From the NCBI GenBank assembly GCA_018268545.1, contig JAFDWI010000099.1:1-19913 (forward strand): a stretch of 19,913 nucleotides of DNA, read 5' to 3'. The notes beneath the pieces are model-generated. The model worked only from the letters and a program-made list of their open reading frames with translations. It did no database searches and was not told where the DNA came from. This document shows, piece after piece, positions 8,617-15,176 of the stretch. Source of the DNA: Actinomycetota bacterium. Lineage in GTDB: Bacteria > Actinomycetota > Acidimicrobiia > Acidimicrobiales > Iamiaceae. Position numbers and translations under genes: made by a program. The first letter of the stretch is position 1; the number at the start of each line of letters is the position of its first letter.

Positions 8617-8797
8617 CCTCGTGGCCCGGTCGCAGGTGTTCCGACTCACCGCCCGGGACGTAGGATCGCGGGACGGATCACGGTTGCGGGTCAGTGCCGG
8701 ATTCACACCGGCTTCCCCTGCTCGGGGCGTCCCGGACATCGGGTCCGGAGACGTCGCCGATCCTACCAACCGGGGAGACGGTGGCACCTTCGTGACC
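8617..8797 (-). ncRNA. cobalamin (B12) riboswitch
   Basis: Read on the minus strand, the leader of the ECF operon shows the conserved blocks of the AdoCbl-class riboswitch in order. These are AAGGTGCC at about 8783-8790, GGGGAAGCCGGTGTGAATCC around 8700-8720, and the B12 box with CCGGCACTGACCCGC continuing to CAACCGTGA at about 8680-8700. The 3' block GGTGAGTCGGAACACCTGC lies at about 8632-8650. Boundaries are estimated. The CCGGTG/AATCCGG hairpin is visible as CCGG pairing. Between the aptamer and the T-gene start lies a GGGCG-N3-CGCCC hairpin (8584-8596) without a U tract, and the T gene's Shine-Dalgarno is at about 8547-8552. Control at translation initiation therefore seems more likely than termination. 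High B12 should shut off the transporter. Confidence 0.93.
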
Positions 8798-8810
8798 GCC
8801 GGGTAGCCGT

Positions 8811-8816
8811 TATGCT
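8811..8816 (+). promoter_or_regulatory. candidate -10 box for the DapB-like gene
   Basis: TATGCT fits TAnnnT. A weak TTCGTG lies 16 bp upstream at 8789-8794, just inside the 5' end of the divergent riboswitch. Transcription from here would begin near 8823, downstream of an in-frame ATG at 8812. This supports the TTG at 8848 as the true start. Confidence 0.45.
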
Positions 8817-8847
8817 CGCCCGCATCCGCACCTGGAGGTGGAAGGCG

Positions 8848-9918
8848 TTGACGACACGAGTCGTGGTCTGGGGAACCGGGTTGGTGGGGTCGATGGTGAT
8901 CGCGGAGATCGTCCGTCACCCGGCATTCGAACTGGTCGGCGTGGGCGTGCACGATCCCGCCAAGGTCGGACGCGACGCCGGTGAGCTGAGCGGGATCGGT
9001 CCGATCGGCGTCACCGCGACCGACGACGTCGCCGCGCTGATCGCGTCGGCGCCCGACGGTGTCGCGCACTACGGCCCGACCGCCGCGCACCCCGAGGCCA
9101 ACATCGCGACGATCACCGCGTTCCTGCGAGCCGGGATCGACGTGGTGTCCACCGCGATGACCCCGTGGGTCTGGCCGTGGGCGCCGGCGAATCCACCGGA
9201 GTGGATCGCGCCGATCGAGGCCGCGTGCGACGAGGGCGGCACGAGCTGTTTCACCACGGGGATCGATCCGGGATTCGCGAACGACCTGTTCCCGCTCACC
9301 CTCATGGGCCTGTGCGCACAGGTGCGGTCGGTCACCGCCCGGGAGCTGCTCGACTACACCGACTACACGGGTGACTACGCGACCGAGATGGGGTTCGGCC
9401 ACCCCGCCGACCACCGGCCGATCCTGTCGGTCCCCGAGGTGCTGATCCTCGCGTGGGGTGGCACCGTGCCACTGATCGCGCACGCGGCCGGGGTCCACCT
9501 CGACGCGATCACGACCACCTGGGACACGTGGGTCACCGACCATCCGATCGACACCGCGGTGGGTACGTTCGACGCGGGAACCGTGGCTGCGGTGCGTTTC
9601 ACGATCAACGGCGTGGTCGACGGCGTGCCGCGGGTCGTGCTCGAACACGTCAACCGGGTCGGTGTCGACACCGCGCCGGAGTGGCCCCGCGGCAACACCG
9701 ACGACGTCTACCAGGTTCTCATCGACGGTTCACCGTCGATCACCCAGGAGACCGCGATCCGCTTCACCGACGGATCGTCACGTTCGCCCGCGGTGGCGGG
9801 TTGCCTCGCCACGGGGATGCGGGCGTTGAACGCGTTGCCTGCGGTGATCGCAGCCCGGCCCGGGTTCGTGACGCCCCTGGACCTACCCCTCGTCCCGGGT
9901 GTCGGAACGATCCGCTGA
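8848..9918 (+). CDS. DapB-like NAD(P)-dependent oxidoreductase
   Basis: The 356-residue protein begins at TTG 8848, with GGAGG at 8834-8838 (9 bp spacing); the in-frame ATG 8812 lies inside the predicted -10 box. The N-terminus is a Rossmann fold: VVVWGTGLVGSMV with the nucleotide-binding GTGLVG at 9-14, then HDPAKVGRDAGEL and a GVAHYGPTAA segment. The remainder resembles the dihydrodipicolinate-reductase-like / 2,4-diaminopentanoate dehydrogenase family common in actinobacteria that catabolise lipids and amines. The substrate is unknown. It is not a biosynthetic DapB, being about 100 residues longer than that family. It ends 20 bp before the convergent CoA-transferase gene and shares its upstream region with the B12 riboswitch; a functional link to B12 is not evident. 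Confidence 0.82.
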   Translation: MTTRVVVWGTGLVGSMVIAEIVRHPAFELVGVGVHDPAKVGRDAGELSGIGPIGVTATDDVAALIASAPDGVAHYGPTAAHPEANIATITAFLRAGIDVVSTAMTPWVWPWAPANPPEWIAPIEAACDEGGTSCFTTGIDPGFANDLFPLTLMGLCAQVRSVTARELLDYTDYTGDYATEMGFGHPADHRPILSVPEVLILAWGGTVPLIAHAAGVHLDAITTTWDTWVTDHPIDTAVGTFDAGTVAAVRFTINGVVDGVPRVVLEHVNRVGVDTAPEWPRGNTDDVYQVLIDGSPSITQETAIRFTDGSSRSPAVAGCLATGMRALNALPAVIAARPGFVTPLDLPLVPGVGTIR

Positions 9919-9938
9919 CCGGCGCGGCACGGTCCGGT

Positions 9939-11186
9939 TCAGCGATGCTCGGGCCCGCCCTCGGACCATTCAGCTAGCACCTCGTCGGTGTGTGCTCCCA
10001 GGGGGGCTGCCGATGATGCGACGTTCGGCGGACGCGGCGGGGTCGCCACAGCACCTGCCTGCGACGGCAACGTCGGCCCCGCACCTGCCGCTGCAACGTC
10101 GAGCATCGACACGTCGAGGATCCAGCGACCACCGTGGCGCCACGCTCGTCGCGTCGCAGCGGCTGCCACCGCGCCACTCAAGGGGTCCGCGATCGCGTCG
10201 ACGCAGAAGCACGGGCCGATGTCGTCGACCACGACGAGACCCGCCGCGGCAGCAACATCGTCACCGAATCCGACCCGTCCGGGAGGTGCATCGGTCCGCC
10301 CGCGAGCGGTGATCGACACCCACACGCTCGGGCCGGCCTCCTCTGCCATGCATCGCTCCGGGTCGATTCCGAGTTGTCGCAACGCCCGGGGACGCGACGC
10401 CTCGATGACGATGTCGGCCGACGCGATCAACCGGCTCAGGTGCCGACGTTGGTCGGGTTGCGCAAGGTCCAGGGCGACGCTGCGCTTGCCCGCGTTGAGC
10501 AGGTCGAAGAACACCTCGTCGCCGTCGCGTGCCGCGTCGGGCCGCCGGGTCGACTCGACCTTCACGACGTCGAAGCCGTCGGCCTGCAGCATGCGCGAAC
10601 ACAACGGCCCCGCCCAGAGCGCCGACAGATCGACAACGAGCGGCGGTCGCCCACCGGTGCGCCGTCGCGCCGGAAGGTGTTCGGATACGACGACCGGCAG
10701 GTCTGCGAAGATCGGGCTCGCCCCGAGCAGCCGATCACGGGTCGGTGCTCTGTGGTCGGCCGGAACGACGCCCACGGGCAGACCGACCAGCGCCGCGCGA
10801 TCGTCCAGTTCCGCGACCGGGCGACGCGCGACCGTGTCGACGATCACCTCCCACAGCCCATCGACGTCCGGGTCGATGGGACCGCCCAATTCGAGCCATG
10901 CCGGGACGAGGTCACGATCATCTGATCGGGCGAGTGCGACCGCGATCCACCCATCCGCGGCCGCGATCAATCGGGTCGCTCCACCGCAGCTCACGTCGCC
11001 GTTGCGGCGGAGCCCTCCCGACGCGGCGCGCTCCACGAGCAGGCCCCAGGTGTCGACATCGAGTTCACGCCCCAGCGACTCGACGAGTCCACCGAGCCGG
11101 TCCGGCGGGCCGCCGGGAGCACGATCCCGTCGACCGGTGAGCCACGCGGCACCCGAATCCGACCACGACGAGGTTGTCCGGCTCAC
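9939..11186 (-). CDS. CoA-transferase family III (CaiB/BaiF-like) with permuted domain order
   Basis: This 415-residue protein starts at GTG 11186; no Shine-Dalgarno is visible and the start is uncertain by some 10-20 codons. The CaiB/BaiF hallmark is present, but late: VVDLSALWAGPLCSRMLQADGFDVVKVE at residues 184-211, the NAGKRSVALDL segment (231-241) and GFGDDVAAAAGLV (307-318), where Asp310 would be the CoA-carrying nucleophile. The C-terminus ends with LGAHTDEVLAEW, as in the family. The first 150 residues contain a DGWIAVALARSDDRDLVPAWLEL block (78-100) that in standard members follows the nucleophile domain. The protein therefore looks circularly rearranged. The family moves CoA between carboxylic acids. 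It is divergent from a crotonase gene, suggesting a joint acyl-CoA pathway. Confidence 0.82.
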   Translation of the reverse strand: MSRTTSSWSDSGAAWLTGRRDRAPGGPPDRLGGLVESLGRELDVDTWGLLVERAASGGLRRNGDVSCGGATRLIAAADGWIAVALARSDDRDLVPAWLELGGPIDPDVDGLWEVIVDTVARRPVAELDDRAALVGLPVGVVPADHRAPTRDRLLGASPIFADLPVVVSEHLPARRRTGGRPPLVVDLSALWAGPLCSRMLQADGFDVVKVESTRRPDAARDGDEVFFDLLNAGKRSVALDLAQPDQRRHLSRLIASADIVIEASRPRALRQLGIDPERCMAEEAGPSVWVSITARGRTDAPPGRVGFGDDVAAAAGLVVVDDIGPCFCVDAIADPLSGAVAAAATRRAWRHGGRWILDVSMLDVAAAGAGPTLPSQAGAVATPPRPPNVASSAAPLGAHTDEVLAEWSEGGPEHR

Positions 11187-12231
11187 GCAAGCGAGTTTCG
11201 CGGATCCGGGTCGGGCCTCGGGGCGCTACGGTCACCGCATCCGACTCCTCGAATGCAGCGACGCCGAACTCGATGAGCGCTTCCGCAGGGGCGATCTCGG
11301 TTCCGAGATCCGAGGTCACGCCGGGCTCGTGGTGGTCCATGCACACGCGGATGGGACGGTCTGGTCGGACCCGGCACGACTGCCATGGGAGACGGCCCCG
11401 TGGATCATCCTGCGCGACCAGATTCCCGACGACCCGGATGTTCCCGTCGATGTCGTCACGATTCCCGGTCTCGTCGACCGGGGCGGGCTGGTCGCGGCGA
11501 TCGACGCGCACCCCGGGGCTGCCTGGGCACTGGTCGCCCTGCAACGTGGATCGTCACGGCGTGGCGTCGCCGACGGGCTGATCGCCGAATCGGCCACGTA
11601 CTCGATGCTTCAGGGTGGACCCGAGTTCGCCACGTGGCTTGCCGGGCGCACCGGACTGCGAGGGCCGCCACGCCGGCGATCCGACGGTCCGCCGGTCATC
11701 GTCGAACGCGACGGCGGGACGTTGGCGATCACCTTGCACCGCCCCGAGGTACGCAACGCGCTCGACACCACCATGCGGGACGCGTTGCTCGAATCCTTGG
11801 CGATCGCCCGGTTCGACCCGTCGGTCTCCACGGTCCGTGTCACCGGGTCCGGACCGGACTTCTGCAGTGGTGGTGACCTCGACGAGTTCGGCACCGCCCC
11901 CGATCCGGCGACCGCGCACCGGATCCGCCTTTCGACGAGCATCGGGGCGGTCCTCCATGAGCTGCGCGATCGGGTGTCCTTCGAGGTGCACGGCGCGAGC
12001 CGCGGCTCGGGCATCGAGTTGGCGGCGTTCGCCGGCCGGGTCGCCGCCACCGGCGACTCGACCTTCGCACTCCCCGAAGTCACCATGGGCCTGATCCCAG
12101 GTGCGGGTGGGACCGTCAGCATCGGTCGGCGTGTCGGACGTGTCCGCGCCACGACCCTGGCGCTCACCGGCGCGATCGTCGATGCACCGAGGGCACTCGA
12201 ATGGGGACTGATCGATTCGATCGATTCGTGA
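11137..12231 (+). CDS. enoyl-CoA hydratase/isomerase (crotonase) with extra N-terminal domain
   Basis: From GTG 11137 the product has 364 residues; this start overlaps the divergent CoA-transferase by 50 bp. The next in-frame standard start is GTG 11329 (300 residues), which would cut into sequence that reads as protein. Residues about 35-170 form an N-terminal domain ending in GVADGLIAESATYSMLQ and GPEFATWL, reminiscent of a degenerate crotonase half seen in some actinobacterial proteins. Residues 187-364 are a canonical crotonase core: oxyanion-hole segment GPDFCSGGDLDEF and GASRGSGIELAA with Glu294. LPEVTMGLIPGAGGT follows with Glu314, so both catalytic glutamates are kept. Hydration of an enoyl-CoA is therefore plausible. 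The substrate is unknown. Confidence 0.8.
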   Translation: MSHAAPESDHDEVVRLTQASFADPGRASGRYGHRIRLLECSDAELDERFRRGDLGSEIRGHAGLVVVHAHADGTVWSDPARLPWETAPWIILRDQIPDDPDVPVDVVTIPGLVDRGGLVAAIDAHPGAAWALVALQRGSSRRGVADGLIAESATYSMLQGGPEFATWLAGRTGLRGPPRRRSDGPPVIVERDGGTLAITLHRPEVRNALDTTMRDALLESLAIARFDPSVSTVRVTGSGPDFCSGGDLDEFGTAPDPATAHRIRLSTSIGAVLHELRDRVSFEVHGASRGSGIELAAFAGRVAATGDSTFALPEVTMGLIPGAGGTVSIGRRVGRVRATTLALTGAIVDAPRALEWGLIDSIDS

Positions 12232-12258
12232 GCGGGTACCGGTCGTGGCGGCGACGAT

Positions 12259-12274
12259 CTGACACTCGTGTCAG
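12259..12274. promoter_or_regulatory. 16-bp palindromic operator, site 1 (upstream of acyl-CoA synthetase)
   Basis: CTGACACTCGTGTCAG is a perfect 7-bp inverted repeat around a 2-bp centre. It is in the gap between the crotonase and the acyl-CoA synthetase, one base before a TATGGT -10 box. Near-copies lie at 14151 and 15110. The size and symmetry suit a TetR-type dimeric repressor, but the regulator is not in the window. Confidence 0.65.
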
Positions 12275-12275
12275 G

Positions 12276-12281
12276 TATGGT
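12276..12281 (+). promoter_or_regulatory. candidate -10 box of the acyl-CoA synthetase promoter
   Basis: TATGGT fits TAnnnT and begins two bases after the palindrome's end, so operator binding would block RNA polymerase. The leader to the GTG at 12329 would be about 40 bp. The -35 region is weak. Confidence 0.45.
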
Positions 12282-12328
12282 CACGGTGCTGCGGTGACGC
12301 CGGTGACGGCTCGACACAAGGAGGCTGC

Positions 12329-13828
12329 GTGGAACTCGGGGTCGTGCTCGACATGGCCGTCGGCGCCGACCCGGATCGGGTCGCGGTCACCGGTCCCGAC
12401 GCCGGAACGCTGACCGTCGCCGCCCTGGAGCGGGGCGCGACCGCCCTGGCGACGCGCATCACGGCCCTTGGCCTCGAACGCGTCGCTTGGCTCGGCGGCA
12501 ACGACGTGGCACTCCCCATCGCATTGTTCGCCGCGGCGCGTGCGGGGGTGCCGTTTCTGCCCCTCAACTACCGCCTCGCCGACGACCGACTCGTCGAGAC
12601 GCTGGCGGAGGGACCGACGACCGCTCTCGTGGCGACCGTGGACGCATCGACACGCGCCGCGGTGACCGCGACGTGCCCGATCACGTTCGCCGCGTCCGAA
12701 CTCACCCATGCCGTCGAGGTCGATCCTGACGCGTCGTCGGGACTCGCGCCGGTCGACGACGACACGATCGCGGTGCAGTTGTCGACGAGCGGAACCACGT
12801 CACGCCCCAAAGCCGCGATCCTCCGGCACCGGCACCTCACGTCGTATCTGCTCGACACCGTCGACTTCGGCAGTTGCGACGAGACCGAAGCGGTGCTCGT
12901 CAGCGTCCCGCCCTACCACATCGCCGGTGTCGCCACGATCCTGTCGAACCTGTTCGCGGGCCGCCGGATCGTCTATCTCGAGCCCTTCGATCCGATCCGC
13001 TGGCTCGCCACCGCGCGAACCGAGCGCGTGACCCATGCGATGGTCGTGCCGACCATGTTGGCAAGGATCGTCGATGCGCTCGACGGCGACCGCGCGGATG
13101 TCCCAGCGCTCCGATCGTTGGCCTACGGCGGTGCGCCGACCCCCCGGCAGGTGATCGAGCGTGCCCTGGAGGCCTTCGTCGGTGTCGATTTCGTCAACGC
13201 GTACGGCCTGACCGAGACCGCGTCGACGATAGCGTTGCTCGGCGGTGGCGATCACCGGGCCGCGTTCGCCGACCCGGACCCCGCGGTTCGGGCCCGGTTG
13301 TCATCGGTCGGACGGCCGCTTCCCGGTGTCGAGATCGCCGTCGTCGACGACGACGGCAACACAGTCGACCCGGGCGTGGTCGGTGACGTGCTGGTCCGGG
13401 GCGCGCAGGTGTCGGGCGAGTACCTGGGTCACGACCGTGCCGACGGCTGGTTCGCGACCCGCGACCGCGGTCACCTCGATGCCGATGGTTATCTGTTCCT
13501 CGACGGCCGCGCGGATGACACGATCATCCGCGGGGCCGAGAACATCGCCCCTGCGGAGGTCGAGGACGTCCTTGTCTCCCATCCGGCCGTTCGCGACTGC
13601 GCGGTGGTCGGTGTGCCCGATCCCGAGTGGGGGCAACGCATCGCGGCAGCGGTCGTCGTCGACGATGGCGCGATCGTGACGGCGGAGGAACTACGCGACT
13701 GGGTCCGTTCGCGACTCCGGGGCTCAAGGACACCCGACGTCGTCACCTTCCGTGACGAACTTCCCTACACCGACACCGGCAAGTTGCTGCGCCGGGTCAT
13801 CCGGGACGAACTGACCGCTCCGAGCTGA
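12329..13828 (+). CDS. AMP-forming acyl-CoA synthetase (class I adenylate-forming ligase)
   Basis: The 499-residue protein starts at GTG 12329 behind AAGGAGG (12318-12324, 4 bp spacing). It activates a carboxylic acid through an acyl-AMP to the CoA thioester. Visible hallmarks are the P-loop STSGTTSRPKA (152-162), PPYHIAG in the acyl pocket region and YGLTETAS. The hinge region reads GWFATRDRGHLDADGYLFLDGRADDTIIRGAENIAPAEVE, and the catalytic lysine lies in the C-terminal PYTDTGKLLRRV (Lys485). Length is normal for medium- or long-chain and aryl acyl-CoA synthetases; substrate is not deducible. A palindromic operator and -10 box lie just upstream. It is convergent with the ferredoxin gene, 61 bp away, and probably supplies CoA-activated substrate to the crotonase/CoA-transferase cluster. 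Confidence 0.92.
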   Translation: MELGVVLDMAVGADPDRVAVTGPDAGTLTVAALERGATALATRITALGLERVAWLGGNDVALPIALFAAARAGVPFLPLNYRLADDRLVETLAEGPTTALVATVDASTRAAVTATCPITFAASELTHAVEVDPDASSGLAPVDDDTIAVQLSTSGTTSRPKAAILRHRHLTSYLLDTVDFGSCDETEAVLVSVPPYHIAGVATILSNLFAGRRIVYLEPFDPIRWLATARTERVTHAMVVPTMLARIVDALDGDRADVPALRSLAYGGAPTPRQVIERALEAFVGVDFVNAYGLTETASTIALLGGGDHRAAFADPDPAVRARLSSVGRPLPGVEIAVVDDDGNTVDPGVVGDVLVRGAQVSGEYLGHDRADGWFATRDRGHLDADGYLFLDGRADDTIIRGAENIAPAEVEDVLVSHPAVRDCAVVGVPDPEWGQRIAAAVVVDDGAIVTAEELRDWVRSRLRGSRTPDVVTFRDELPYTDTGKLLRRVIRDELTAPS

Positions 13829-13864
13829 CCGCCTAGGACCGACCGGCCGGTATCGCCCGTCCGC

Positions 13865-13885
13865 AGCGGCCCGAGCGGCCCGAGC
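13865..13885. repeat. short tandem repeat, 9-bp unit
   Basis: AGCGGCCCG is repeated twice with a partial third copy (AGC) in the 61-bp gap between the convergent synthetase and ferredoxin genes. It forms no stem and no terminator is visible in this gap. Probably incidental. Confidence 0.5.
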
Positions 13886-13889
13886 GAGA

Positions 13890-14096
13890 TCAGTCCCCGT
13901 CGGTCTCGACGAAGGTGATCGCGTTCTCCGGGCAGTTCTCCACGGCGAGGCGTGCTGAGTGCGCGAGTTCGTCGGGGACGTCGTCGGTCCAGGTGAGCAC
14001 GCTGTAGCCGTCGTCGTCGGAATCGAACAGTTCGGGCGCCAGCGTGTAACAGCGGCCGTGCCCTTGGCAGAGGTTGTTGTCGAGCTTCAGGCGCAT
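13890..14096 (-). CDS. [3Fe-4S] ferredoxin, P450 redox partner type
   Basis: The 68-residue ferredoxin starts at ATG 14096 after AAAGGGGAA (minus strand). It has the cysteine pattern of single-cluster actinobacterial ferredoxins: Cys10-x2-His13-x2-Cys16 (CQGHGRC) and Cys55 followed by Pro (ENCPENAI). His in place of the usual second cysteine of the CxxCxxC motif indicates a [3Fe-4S] or labile cluster. Such ferredoxins pass electrons from a reductase to cytochrome P450s. One P450 gene is encoded 1.1 kb away on the opposite strand. Its promoter region, shared with the divergent crotonase-P450 operon, contains the second palindromic operator, so the electron donor and the P450 would be co-regulated. 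No ferredoxin reductase gene is in the window. Confidence 0.93.
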   Translation of the reverse strand: MRLKLDNNLCQGHGRCYTLAPELFDSDDDGYSVLTWTDDVPDELAHSARLAVENCPENAITFVETDGD

Positions 14097-14142
14097 CGGT
14101 TCCCCTTTCGATTCCGGTCACGACCACGCGACCCGGCACCGG

Positions 14143-14148
14143 AGTCTA
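14143..14148 (-). promoter_or_regulatory. candidate -10 box of the ferredoxin promoter
   Basis: TAGACT on the minus strand follows the palindromic operator by two bases (GTGTCAG, GT, TAGACT). This repeats the operator/-10 spacing seen before the acyl-CoA synthetase. The expected leader to ATG 14096 is about 40 bp. Confidence 0.45.
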
Positions 14149-14150
14149 AC

Positions 14151-14166
14151 CTGACACGCGCGTCAG
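14151..14166. promoter_or_regulatory. 16-bp palindromic operator, site 2 (ferredoxin / crotonase-P450 divergent promoter)
   Basis: CTGACACGCGCGTCAG is an inverted repeat with one mismatched pair (CTGACAC against CTGACGC). It is in the 114-bp gap between the ferredoxin (minus) and crotonase (plus) starts and could control both directions. Confidence 0.65.
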
Positions 14167-14210
14167 AACGCGGGCGCCGAACGCCCGCCGCAACCCGGAG
14201 GCCGACCACG

Positions 14211-15113
14211 ATGACCGACTACGACTACCTGCAGGTGGAGCGCCACGACGACGGGCGCATCGTGCGCATCCTGCTGGATCGGCCCGATGCCCGAAATGCC
14301 CAGAACCGCGGGTTGCTCGTCGAACTCGACGATGCGATGCGCGCGGCGGAAGCCGACGACACGTGTCGAGTCGTGATCCTCGGTGGGACCGGACCGATGT
14401 TCTCCTCCGGCCACGACATGGGATCGGCGGCGGCACGTGAGGAGTACGCGACGCATCCGACGTACTCGATCGACGGCGCGACCCGACAGGGTGCGGAGAA
14501 CCGGATGCTCCAGGAGTGGCACTACTACTTCACGAACACGCTCCGGTGGCGGAACCTCCGCAAGATCACGATCGCCCAGGTGCACGGCCCGGTGTATGCC
14601 GCGGGCCTCATGCTCATGTGGTGCTGCGATCTCATCGTCGGATCCGATGACGTGACCTTCGCGGATGTGGTCGGTACCCGTCTGGGCATGTGCGGCCTCG
14701 AATACTTCGCTCACCCCTGGGAGTTCGGCCCACGCAAGACCAAGGAGCTGATGCTGACCGGTGACTCGATCGACATCGACGAGGCGTACCGGCTCGGGAT
14801 GGTCTCCAAGGTGTTCCCGCGCGACGAGCTCGCCGATCGGACCGTCGAGTTCGCCCGACGCATCGCGCAGGTGCCCACGATGGCCGCGCTGTTGATCAAG
14901 GAATCGGTCAACCAGACCGTCGACAATCAGGGTTTCACCAACAGCCTGCAGGCGTGCTTCTCGATCCACCAGTTGAACCACTCCCACTGGGCGGAGGTCC
15001 ACGACGACCATTGGCCGGCCGCGAAACCCGACGACGGTGTACCGAACTGGAAGGACGCGCCCCGGATCGTGCCGTCCGAGAAATCGTCGGTACGGGCCGC
15101 CGAACCAAGCTGA
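14211..15113 (+). CDS. crotonase-superfamily protein lacking the canonical catalytic glutamates
   Basis: The 300-residue protein starts at ATG 14211 with GGAGG at 14197-14201. The crotonase fold is clear: LLDRPDARNAQN near 21-32, oxyanion-hole segments GPMFSSGHDM (61-70) and HGPVYAAGLML (125-135), and a domain with LMLTGDSIDIDEAYRLGMVSKV. Where hydratases carry GGGxEL and PE-x-x-LG, this protein reads AAGLMLMWCCD and FADVVGTRLG, so both catalytic glutamates are absent. It also has an unusual C-terminal tail (HWPAAKPDDGVPNWKDAP). It may be an isomerase, dehalogenase, C-C hydrolase or other variant rather than a hydratase. It heads a run with P450, aldehyde dehydrogenase and CoA-transferase genes. 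Operator site 2 lies upstream. Confidence 0.88.
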   Translation: MTDYDYLQVERHDDGRIVRILLDRPDARNAQNRGLLVELDDAMRAAEADDTCRVVILGGTGPMFSSGHDMGSAAAREEYATHPTYSIDGATRQGAENRMLQEWHYYFTNTLRWRNLRKITIAQVHGPVYAAGLMLMWCCDLIVGSDDVTFADVVGTRLGMCGLEYFAHPWEFGPRKTKELMLTGDSIDIDEAYRLGMVSKVFPRDELADRTVEFARRIAQVPTMAALLIKESVNQTVDNQGFTNSLQACFSIHQLNHSHWAEVHDDHWPAAKPDDGVPNWKDAPRIVPSEKSSVRAAEPS

Positions 15114-15125
15114 CACCAACGTTAG
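15110..15125. promoter_or_regulatory. 16-bp imperfect palindromic operator, site 3 (upstream of P450)
   Basis: CTGACACCAACGTTAG keeps the left half-site of sites 1 and 2 and a degenerate right half (GTTAG instead of GTCAG). It overlaps the crotonase stop codon and precedes a TATCCT -10 box. Its CTGACA could act as the -35 element, 18 bp from that box. Confidence 0.45.
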
Positions 15126-15133
15126 ATCCGCGC

Positions 15134-15139
15134 TATCCT
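15134..15139 (+). promoter_or_regulatory. candidate internal -10 box before the P450 gene
   Basis: TATCCT fits TAnnnT, 38 bp before ATG 15177, with CTGACA at 15110-15115 as a possible -35. It suggests the P450, dehydrogenase and CoA-transferase genes can be transcribed separately from the crotonase. Confidence 0.4.
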
Positions 15140-15176
15140 CGGCCCCGCACGACCCGCCGGCCGACCGGAGCAGACC

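Noticed and set aside
8542..9648. In-frame N-terminal extension of the ECF T component
   Set aside because: It would translate the riboswitch and the antisense of the oxidoreductase; the ATG at 8541 has a good ribosome binding site.
12207..12227. ATCGATTC-type tandem near the crotonase stop
   Set aside because: Short coding-sequence repeat (Ile-Asp-Ser) at the C-terminus, with no sign of function.
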